Assembly (NCBI GenBank): GCA_963798795.1 | Contig: CAWCUZ010000002.1 | Location: forward strand, 1,116,001-1,180,000 | DNA length: 64,000 nucleotides | Direction of reading: 5' to 3' | Origin: CAWCUZ01 sp963798795 | GTDB lineage: Bacteria > Acidobacteriota > Vicinamibacteria > Vicinamibacterales > SCN-69-37 | Shown here: piece by piece, positions 55,306 to 62,756 of the stretch | Numbering within the stretch: the stretch's first letter is position 1 | Layout of the letters: each line of letters starts with the position of its first letter | Made by a program: the position numbers and the translations under genes | The notes under the pieces: generated by a model | Databases searched by the model: none | The model's input: only the letters and a program-made list of their open reading frames with translations | Told to the model about the DNA's origin: nothing

Positions 55306-57850
55306 CTACCGATCGGGCATCGCGAGCGCCCGCGCCGGATCGAGCGCGCTGGCGCGCCAAGCGGGCCGGATGGCGGCGGCGAGGACTGTTGCGGCGAGGA
55401 TCGCGACCGGCCAGAGCCGGAGCGACAGATCGCCCGGCTCGATCTTCAACAGCGTGTGAGAGAGCAGGTGGGCGGTGACCCACGAACCGGCCACGCCGAA
55501 CGGCAGCGCCATCAGGATCAGCCGCACGTTTCGCACGAGCGCCAGACGGAGCACCTGACCGCCGGTCGCGCCGAGCGCCATCCGGACCGCAGTTTCCCGG
55601 CGTCGAGCGGTGGCGGCTTCCCCGGCAACGGCGTACACCCCGAGGCCCGCCACGAAGAGCCCGGTTGCCGCAAAGCTCATCAGCAACCGCAGAGCGAGAA
55701 TCACATTTCGTTGAGAATCGAGGGAGACGTCAGCCAATGGACGCACGTTCCGCAGGTGAACCATGGGAACGCCGGCAGCCAGCGCGTCCCGAACCTGCGA
55801 GACGAACGCCGGCCCCGAGCCGCGGCCTTCGCGCAACCGGATCACGAACGAGGGCCGCACGTACTGAACCGACGGTGGCAGATACACCGTGGGCTGTACC
55901 TCCAGTCGATCTGCTGATTCCCGGACGTCCGACACGACTCCCACCACCGTGCGGTCGCCGGCGCCAGCGACATGCAATGTCCGACCGAGCGCCGTCTGGC
56001 GTGACCACAGGCGGGTTGCGAGGGTTTCGTTGACGATCGCGGCGTCCTCGCCCGCCTGGTCGAGGCCGAGCTCGCTGCGAATGCTACGTGGCAGAAACTC
56101 GTCGCGCCCGTCCAACCAGCGGCCGGCGAGGAGCGTCAGGCCCAGAATCTGCAATCCCTCGGCATCCGCCTGCCGCATCAGCACCCGGTAGGAGCCGCTC
56201 GCGCGGCCTGGTTCGCCACGCAGTACCGGTCGTCAATACGCCGGCTCCCTTGGCGAACGGATAGGGAGAAAGCTGGCCCGCTGCGCTCACGGCGGGAATT
56301 GACCGCAGCACCTGCAGCATCTTGGCCAGACGGACGACCCCTTCTTGGATGTCGAGCCGCCGCGCCGGCCTTGTCGCCGCCTCGAGGACAGCGGCCCTGC
56401 CTTCCGCGCGGGGGTCGGAGGTCGTGCGATCCTGGAACTCACGCGTGCTTTGGGCCATTCGTGGCCGCGCCGGCGCGTCAAGCTCGACAACCGCGATATT
56501 CTCCGTGGCAAACCCAAGGGGCCGTCGGAGCACGGTGACGACGGTCCCCAGGACGAGCAACCCGCCTGAAAGGAGCGCCAAGGCGAGCGCCAACTGCACG
56601 CTGACGATCAGCTCCGGCATGGAGATCGCCCGCGCAAGACTCCACGCGGATCCGGAGCTCCCGCGCGCCGCGCGCGCACTCGTACCCCTCGTCTCCAGAG
56701 CCACCGGCACACCACACACCAACGTTCCGGCCGCTACGAGGCCAGCGAACATGGCGAGGTTCGGCCATGAAACGGCCTCGAGAGGCCGCAGAGTCGTGCC
56801 TGCGACAGTTGTCCCGAGGATGCGGACGCCGATGGCCGCAAGTCCGAGCCCCACGAAACCCGCCGCGAGCATCACCAGGACCGCTTCGCAGAGCGCACCG
56901 CTGATCAGCCGGGCGGTCGAGGCGCCAAGCGCCACTCGGACACTCCGCTCCTGTCGGCGGTTCACTGCCCGAGCCCAGAGCGCGTACGCGGCGCCAGCAC
57001 TCGTCAAGAACAGGAACAGCATCGCGGCAGCCCACAGCAGCCAAATCAGTCGGTGCCGATCACCCATCACCACGTGCTGCAGCGAGTCCATCGAGGGCGG
57101 CGCCCCGATCGCCCCCGAGGTCCGTGCCAAGACCGTGCGAACGCGATCGGTGGCGACCTGAAGCGACGTGTTTCGGGGCCGTCGAGCGACCACCGTCCAG
57201 TCCAGGGCCCCGACAGCGGTGCCTGCCGGAACCCACACGTCACACCCCTCTGGAAAGTCGAATGTAGAAGGCGTGACGCCCACGACGTCGAAGCGGCGAC
57301 CGCTGACCGTGAGGGCAAGCGAATCCAGAGGCGCCGAGCCGAGCCGCGACCGCCAGAAGCGGTCACTGACCACGGCGACCGCATCTCCAACACGGTAGCC
57401 GCCGAGATCCCGGCCGCGCGCGAGCGGGACGCCAAACGTCGCGAAGAACTCCGGCGTGACTGCGGCGACAGTCGTCCCAATCGGCATCGATTGAGACCTG
57501 CCGGTCACGGTGACCACGAGCTCACCCTGCACGTAGGCCGCCACGGCAGGCAGGGTATCCCGCAGCGCCTCGCGCCCCTCGATCTGACGCGAATACGGCT
57601 CCACCCGCAACCCGTCCACGACCGCCAGGTTCGACGCATCGGGAAAGGGCAGCCGCGAGAACACAATCGCCTGCAGAGGAACCGACAACGTCAGAACGCC
57701 GGCGAAACCAATCGCGAGCAATGCCACGATGCCGAGGGGTCCCGCGGGCGACCGGCCCAGGCGAATCCCCGCGGCACGCAAGTCCCCGCCGAGCGCGCGG
57801 AGGCTAGCGCGATGTCTCCCGGTCAATCGTCCGAATCGCTGCCGCTGCAT
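55306..57850 (-). CDS. ADOP-type permease 2 (one frame break)
   Basis: From ATG 57850 (overlapping the thioredoxin-like gene by 47 bases): TM1 LGIVALLAIGFAGVLTLSVPLQAIVFSRLPFP, FtsX block NRRQERSVRVALGASTARLISGALCEAVLVMLAAG, second-half start LIVSVQLALALALLSGGLLVLG. After a break near 56200: DAEGLQILGLTLLAGRWLDGRDE and FtsX block ARRRETAVRMALGATGGQVLRLALVR. About 848 residues. It is the last gene of an operon with thioredoxin-like and redoxin-like genes and may export their partner protein. Confidence 0.85.
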
Positions 57851-58352
57851 CGCTGGCATTGAGGACGCCCTCATGGTGCCACACGAGATGACCGTCCCGG
57901 CCGACAATTATCAGCGTGGGCGTGACAACCAGTCGATATTGCCGGATCCAGCCGATGTTTATGTACGCCACCTGCCTTGCCGTCCGCGGCAAGAGACCAT
58001 TCTCGGGGAACAGGAGTGCCGCGCCTGGAGTCACAACCACCACCGCCACGCCACGATCCTGCAGGACTGGGGCCAGAACCGCCCAGCCCTGATCCGACTG
58101 GCAGGGCGGACATGACCTGCTTGCGTATCTCACAACCATCGGCACAGACTCCGGCAACACCACGCGATCACCGTTCTCCGCAAACCCTTGCAGAACGATC
58201 GGCTGCGCGTCGTCGCTTCGCCGGATCGCCGACTCGACGAGGCCAGCCAGTTCACGCTTCGTGCGAAGCACGGCGGACGCAGCAACCAGATTCGCAATCA
58301 TCAACAATGCGACTGCGATTGAGGCGGATCGCATTGCAAGTCGGCGTATCAC
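57804..58352 (-). CDS. Membrane-anchored thioredoxin-like protein (CPPC)
   Basis: 182 residues. An N-terminal signal anchor (SIAVALLMIANLVAASAVL) precedes a thioredoxin-like fold with the active site Cys81-Pro-Pro-Cys84 (YASRSCPPCQSDQGW), VVVVTPG and the cis-Pro loop LVVTPTLIIVGRDGHLVWHHEG. TlpA/ResA-like proteins reduce or form disulfides outside the membrane. Its upstream neighbours are a Cys-free redoxin-like protein and a secreted 8-Cys protein, a natural substrate candidate. Confidence 0.82.
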   Translation of the reverse strand: MIRRLAMRSASIAVALLMIANLVAASAVLRTKRELAGLVESAIRRSDDAQPIVLQGFAENGDRVVLPESVPMVVRYASRSCPPCQSDQGWAVLAPVLQDRGVAVVVVTPGAALLFPENGLLPRTARQVAYINIGWIRQYRLVVTPTLIIVGRDGHLVWHHEGVLNASDAAAAIRTIDRETSR

Positions 58353-58907
58353 TTGAGTATCTCAGCTGCAATCTTCACCGGCTCGGCGGCTACGCCCCGC
58401 CACACGATCCGCCGCAACGAACGCATCTGGTCGTCAGCGACTATCGCAGCTGACTCCGCATCGGCATTGAAGACCGCCTGGGTCGACGGGGTTTCGCCGG
58501 CCGCCAGCACGGTCAAAGCGGATGACCCCAGGACGCGACCGGCGACCTCGGCACAGTCGGTACGGTCGCAGTATCCGACGAATCGCACCGACTTCCCGCC
58601 CACGTTCGCAGCAACCATTGTCCAGAGCCGGATGTCTGCAGCAGTCGTCTCGCCGCGAACGGCAAACAGCACAGATCGCCAACGCTTTGCCCGCGGTGCG
58701 GGACCGACGGCCCGGCCGAACACATCAACGCCGGCGGTTGAGCTCGGAACGATCTGCCTGCTCTTCGAGATTATCCTCCAAGTAGAACTCCTTCTCCGAT
58801 CTCAACGATGTGAGATTCGCTCGCAGAGTTCCAAGACAGATCACCAACGCGAGGCATAGCACGAGTCGCGCAGTGAACTCTCCACGTGTCACAGTCAATG
58901 GACTCAC
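58349..58907 (-). CDS. Membrane-anchored redoxin-like protein without CxxC (possible frame break)
   Basis: Two frames probably make one gene. 58725-58907 gives the anchor MSPLTVTRGEFTARLVLCLALVICLG and a short stem; 58349-58723 gives SVLFAVRGETTAADIRLWTMV, VRFVGYCDRTDCAEVAGRVLG and VADDQMRSLRRIVWRGVAAE. The pattern of strands and helices recalls AhpC/TSA redoxins, but the usual CxxC is replaced by Gly-Glu-Thr-Thr; Cys is instead in CDRTDC. I do not recognise a named family. The stop overlaps the thioredoxin-like start (ATGA). Confidence 0.55.
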
Positions 58908-58952
58908 GCCTGAAGGAGTCGTTGGGCTTCAGCAGCGCCTGCGCCGATTGCT

Positions 58953-59198
58953 CTACATGTTCGGCGGACACGGCGGATACTCTCCGGTCGAGCACTCGCA
59001 GGTCGGATCTGGAAACTGCGTGGCATCGTCTACACACGCGCAAAACCCCTGCCCGCCGTCGTCAATGAAGTCGCAGTGCCTCCAGCCAGCCTCGCACACG
59101 GTGCCAATGTAGCAGCCTCTGTAAGTGTCGTAGGCGCGGACAGTTGTCAGTAGGCTGCTCGACACGCAGACGAGCAATGCCAGAAGAACCGTGAATCG
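58953..59198 (-). pseudogene. Secreted 8-Cys protein gene, main part (split by IS256)
   Basis: Removing the IS256 (59199-61949) and one 9-base target copy joins this piece to 61959-61979 and restores an 88-residue frame from ATG 61979: MTATVRTRFTVLLALLVCVS, a signal peptide likely cut after VRA (residue 29), then a mature part of 59 residues with eight Cys (36, 42, 49, 60, 62, 74, 76, 84): RGCYIGTVCEAGWRHCDF, GQGFCACVDD, PTCECSTGEYPPCPPNM. Spacing suggests four disulfides. No family recognised. It heads the operon with redoxin-like, thioredoxin-like and ADOP genes. Confidence 0.7.
59190..59198. repeat. 9-bp target duplication of the IS256, left copy
   Basis: CGTGAATCG at 59190-59198 repeats exactly at 61950-61958. 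IS256 elements make 8-9 bp duplications, so this fixes the insertion point. Confidence 0.9.
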
Positions 59199-59309
59199 GA
59201 GATATAACCGAATGTTGTGGATCGGCTGAATGACGAAAGGCGGCGTATCCTTCGTGTGAGTTTCAAGGCACACATCCCGGTTGATCGCCGGGAGAAGGAG
59301 ACGCCACCC

Positions 59310-60581
59310 ATGTTGAGAGTAGCCGAGAAGTCGTCGAAAGAGAACCAGGAGCTGCGAGAGACGCTGGACGAGGTGCTGCAGCGCGGGGCGTTGAAGATGC
59401 TGCAGGAGATGCTCGAGGCGGAGGTTGAGGACTACCTCACCCGGCATCGTGCGGCTCGCGATGCGCGCGGCCGAGCCCAGGTCGTCCGCAACGGCACGGC
59501 GCCGGCGCGGCAGCTGGTCACGGGCTCGGGCACGTTGCAGGTGCGTGCGCCCCGGGTGAATGACCGCCGGATGGACGCGACGGGCCAGCGCCAGCGATTC
59601 ACGAGCGAGCTGCTCCCGAGCTACATGCGTCGGGCTCCGAAGGTGACCGAAGTGCTCCCGATTCTTTATCTGCGCGGGCTGTCGACGGGCGATTTCCGGT
59701 CGGCGCTGCCGGTGTTGCTCGGCGAGGACGCCGCGGGGTTGTCGCCCACGACGATCACGCGGCTGACCGCGAGCTGGGAAGGCGAGTATCAGACGTGGCG
59801 CACGCGGAGCCTGGCCGAGACGGATTACGTCTACGTGTGGGTCGACGGCGTGCATTTCCGTGTGCGCCTCGAGGAGGATCGGCTCTGCACGCTGGTGATG
59901 ATCGGCGTGCGGCCGGACGGCACGAAAGAGCTCGTGGCGGTGGAAGATGGCTATCGCGAGAGCACCGAGAGCTGGGCGTCGGTGCTGCGCGATCTCAAAC
60001 GCCGCGGCCTGCGTGCGCCGGTCGTCGCCGTCGGCGACAGCGCGTTGGGGCCGCCGTCGGTGCCGTGTGGGCGGAGACCCGCGAGCAGCGGTGCTGGGTC
60101 CACCGACTGGCGAATGTGCTCGACAAACTCCCGAAGCGGCTGCAGCCGAAAGCCAAGCAGGCGCTGCACGCCATCATGAACGCGCCGACGCGGGCCGAGG
60201 CCGAAGCCGGCATTGACGCCTTCGTGGCCGAGTACCATGCGAAGTACCCGAAGGCCGTCGCTTCGCTCCGCCGCGACCAGGCGCAGCTGCTCACGTTCTA
60301 CGAGTTTTCCCGCGGAGCACTGGCGCCATCTGCGAACGACGAACATCATCGAATCCCCGTTCGCGACCGTGCGGTTGCGCACGCGGGTCACGAAGGGCGC
60401 GGGTTCACGCACCAAGGCGCTGATGATGGCCTTCAAGCTGCTCGCGATGGCCGAAGCGCGCTGGCGAAAGGTGAATGGCTCGGAACTGCTGCCGCTCGTG
60501 CGCGCCGGCGTACGCTTCGTCGACGGCGTGCAGGAGAAAGCGAAGACCACGGTCGGTGAAGTGAAGGAGAACGCCGCCTAA
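59310..60581 (+). CDS. IS256-family (Mutator) transposase (two frame breaks)
   Basis: From ATG 59310: LRETLDEVLQRGALKMLQEMLEAEVEDYL, VWVDGVHFRVRLEEDRLC (catalytic Asp) and VVAVGDSALG (second Asp); after a break near 60055, RCWVHRLANVLDKLPKRLQPKAKQ; after a break near 60305, EHWRHLRTTNIIESPFATVRLRT with the catalytic Glu. About 425 residues when repaired, normal. Unlike the IS256 remnant at 40.8 kb it has no large deletion. The TAA forms part of the IS701 target site. Confidence 0.85.
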
Positions 60582-61910
60582 CACTACTTTGTCAGGTTGA
60601 CGGCGCGGAATCGTGAGGTCGCGCTCCGATCGCGCTTGTACCGGGCCGCGGGGTCCGGTACGCTGCGCGGGTGACAACCAGTCCGGCGCGCGCGTTACTG
60701 CGGCGGCTGGGACAATTCCTGGACGGCTTCAGCGCGTGCTTCAGTCGCCAACCGCAGCGCGAGGCGGCGAGCCGGTATCTCGACGGTCTGCTCAACGACA
60801 GCGAACGAAAGTCCATACAGGCAATGCATGGGCGGCTGAGCGACCCTGGGCAGTATCAAGCGCTGCAACACTTCATCACGCACTCGCCGTGGGACGCCGC
60901 GCGGGTGTGGACGCAGCTCCGCGCCGCGGTGCCGGTGCGCACCGGCATTCTGGCGATCGATGACACCGGCTTCCCCAAACAAGGCACGCACTCGGTCGGC
61001 GTGCAGCGGCAATATTGTGGGGCGCTGGGCAAGATCGGCAATTGCCAAGTGGCCGTCTCCAGCGCCTTGATTGCGGACGGCCGCACGTGGCCCCTGGCCT
61101 ACGACTTGTACGTGCCCGCGTCGTGGATGGACGACGGGCCGCGCCGCACGGCGGCCGGCATTCCGCCCGCGCAGCGGTTTCGCGAAAAGTGGCGCATCGC
61201 GCTGGCGCAGATTCGGGCCATTCTCAAGGCCGGGTTTACGATCACCGGCGTCGTCGTCGACGCCGACTATGGGACGAATGCCGCCTTCCGCGCGGGCCTG
61301 GAACGCTTGGGCTTGGCGTACGGCGTGGCCATTCGGGGCGAGGCGACGATGACCGTGCCGGACGTGCCAGGCACGCCGTCCGCGAAGGCGATCGCCGCCT
61401 CCGCCCCTGATGATGCGTGGGAAACGATCACCTGGGGCACCGGTACGGCCGGCCCCCTGACCGCGCAGTTCTGCGCGGTGCGCATCCGTCCCACGCGTGG
61501 CCGGGGCGAACGGTGGCTGCTCTGTGAGCGATCGGCGACCGACGAGCGCAAGTACTATCTGCTGCACGTCGCCGCCACCTCCACGTTGACCGACCTGGTT
61601 GCGCTGGCCCGCAGTCGCTGGCCCATCGAACAGCAGTATCGCGAACTCAAAGACGACCTCGGGCTCGACCATTTCGAAGGCCGGAGCTACCAAGGGTGGA
61701 CGCATCACGTGGTCCTGACCACCGTGGCCTTCACCTTCTTGCAGATCGAACGCGGGCGCACGCCCGGCCAGAGCCGACCCACGCTGCCGATCGTCCGCGG
61801 ATGGGTGCGCGAGATTCTGGGCTTGCTCTACGTCATTCACAACCGGCGACTGCTCTCAATGCTCGACAGCTTTCGACGGAACACGCCGCTCCGAAGGTGA
61901 CAAGGTAGTG
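60582..61910 (+). mobile_element. IS701-family insertion sequence
   Basis: 1329 bases with inverted ends CACTACTTTGTCAGGTT and CACTACCTTGTCACCTT (14 of 17). CTAA lies on both sides (60578-60581 and 61911-61914), fitting the 4-base YTAR target duplications of IS701. It inserted at the stop codon of the IS256 transposase, so it is younger than that IS256. Confidence 0.9.
60671..61900 (+). CDS. IS701-family DDE transposase
   Basis: 409 residues from GTG 60671. GILAIDDTGFPKQGTHSVGVQRQYCG has the first Asp; TGVVVDADYGTNAAFRAGL the second; SRWPIEQQYRELKDDLGLDHFEGRSYQGWTHH the Glu with the YREXK pattern of IS4-superfamily enzymes. Intact and probably functional. Confidence 0.93.
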   Translation: MTTSPARALLRRLGQFLDGFSACFSRQPQREAASRYLDGLLNDSERKSIQAMHGRLSDPGQYQALQHFITHSPWDAARVWTQLRAAVPVRTGILAIDDTGFPKQGTHSVGVQRQYCGALGKIGNCQVAVSSALIADGRTWPLAYDLYVPASWMDDGPRRTAAGIPPAQRFREKWRIALAQIRAILKAGFTITGVVVDADYGTNAAFRAGLERLGLAYGVAIRGEATMTVPDVPGTPSAKAIAASAPDDAWETITWGTGTAGPLTAQFCAVRIRPTRGRGERWLLCERSATDERKYYLLHVAATSTLTDLVALARSRWPIEQQYRELKDDLGLDHFEGRSYQGWTHHVVLTTVAFTFLQIERGRTPGQSRPTLPIVRGWVREILGLLYVIHNRRLLSMLDSFRRNTPLRR

Positions 61911-61949
61911 CTAACTCACGCGGCGATCCACAACATTTGACAATATCTC

Positions 61950-61979
61950 CGTGAATCGTGTGCGAACCGTGGCCGTCAT
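61950..61979 (-). pseudogene. Start of the split 8-Cys protein gene
   Basis: ATG 61979 through the right target copy codes MTATVRTRFT; the frame matches the piece at 58953-59198 exactly across one target copy. Its ATG overlaps the stop of the upstream 75-codon frame (ATGA). Confidence 0.65.
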
Positions 61980-62203
61980 AGTGAGTCGCCCTCCATTGCT
62001 TCAACGTCGATCATTGAGCTCTGCTGCCCGTGCATCTGGCCTGCTGAGCCACTTTCAGACCAGAAATCAAACCTCTGTGTCTTGAGCTTAGACGCACGGG
62101 TCAGGCAATCTGGACAGGCCCAGGCAGAAAGTCCTTCGAGTCCCAGACTGTCATATGGACAAGAGGGCGAAGAAGGAGCCTCGACAATAACAGAGCCGCC
62201 CAT
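61976..62203 (-). CDS. Hypothetical 75-residue protein upstream of the 8-Cys gene
   Basis: Reads MGGSVIVEAPSSPSCPYDSL, then LSAWACPDCLTRASKLKTQRFDFW and a Ser/Met/Glu-rich end. It has no clear ribosome binding site and no recognisable domain apart from CPDC. It ends in an ATGA overlap with the 8-Cys gene, the coupling seen throughout this genome, which is the main reason to list it. It may be the remains of a longer gene. Confidence 0.3.
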   Translation of the reverse strand: MGGSVIVEAPSSPSCPYDSLGLEGLSAWACPDCLTRASKLKTQRFDFWSESGSAGQMHGQQSSMIDVEAMEGDSL

Positions 62204-62575
62204 GGGGAATGCGAACCCGGGCCGGTGGAATCTCGCGGAGGTCCTGGACGCGATCGACGCCGTCGGTCGCTTCTATGGGCTGGCCGGCTGGCGCTTCGAC
62301 GAGTGGCGCGATGCCGCGTGGGCGGTGTTTCTGCGGCGGGCGGACCTGCTTGCTTGCCCGATTTCGCGGCGAGGCGTCGCTGCGCACCTGCCTGGGCGCC
62401 ATCTTCCCATGAATGTCTCACGTGGATGAAGCGAGACCTGCCGCGACTCGAGCGGAGCGTGCGCGGCCTCGACGATCTTGCGGGTTCACGCGTGCTGAGC
62501 ACGCCTGGCGAAGCTACGGGCGCTGATGCAAATCCCACCCGCCACGACGACGACGCGGCTGAGGTGAGGCCGGGA
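62202..62575 (+). pseudogene. ECF-sigma-like fragment, copy 2
   Basis: From ATG 62202: MGNANPGRWNLAEVLDAIDA, then GRFYGLAGWRFDEWRDAAWAVFLRRADLL; frames shift near 62350 and 62400 and again near 62505 before the ending seen in copy 1 (LKALMQIPP-like). Copy 2 therefore keeps about 27 residues of N-terminus absent from copy 1. The homology to sigma region 2 is tentative. Confidence 0.4.
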
Positions 62576-62709
62576 GACGATGGACGTGTGTGCGTCCGGC
62601 GGGCTGCGCGGCCACCAGGTTGTCGCGTTCGAGTGAGGCCAGAGCCTTCTGTGCGGTTGACAGGGACACGCCCACCACGCGCGCCAGCTCGCGCGCGTAG
62701 CTCGATCCG
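62282..62709. repeat. 425-bp direct repeat, copy 2
   Basis: Same orientation as 54756-55180 with a few small indels and substitutions. The copies are 7.5 kb apart and bracket ADOP 2, the redox genes and the nested IS elements. Homologous recombination between them would delete that whole operon. Confidence 0.92.
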
Positions 62710-62756
62710 GGCAACTGGAGCACCACGAGGATGCGGGTGCGCGTTCTCGCGACGCC
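62514..62756 (-). CDS. Winged-helix regulator, copy 2 (start unclear)
   Basis: Directly after the ADOP 3 stop the frame reads GVARTRTRILVVLQLPGSSYARELARVV (in parts), then GVSLSTAQKALASLERDNLV and AAQPAGRTHVHRL. RILVVLQLPGSSYAREL is a natural winged-helix start, so this copy looks closer to the original than copy 1. A start codon would be GTG near 62726 or lie inside the ADOP 3 gene. It may regulate the neighbouring permease. Confidence 0.5.
   Translation of the reverse strand, partial: GVARTRTRILVVLQLPGSSYARELARVVGVSLSTAQKALASLERDNLVAAQPAGRTHVHRLPASPQPRRRRGGWDLHQRP

Larger units (their letters stand above)
59199..61949 (+). mobile_element. IS256-family element carrying a nested IS701
   Basis: Ends are inverted: GAGATATAACCGAATGTTG at the left against GAGATATTGTCAAATGTTG (reverse complement of the right end), continuing GTGGATCG in both. 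It is flanked by the 9-bp duplication. Without the IS701 the element is about 1.4 kb. It inserted in the signal-peptide codons of the 8-Cys protein. Confidence 0.9.
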
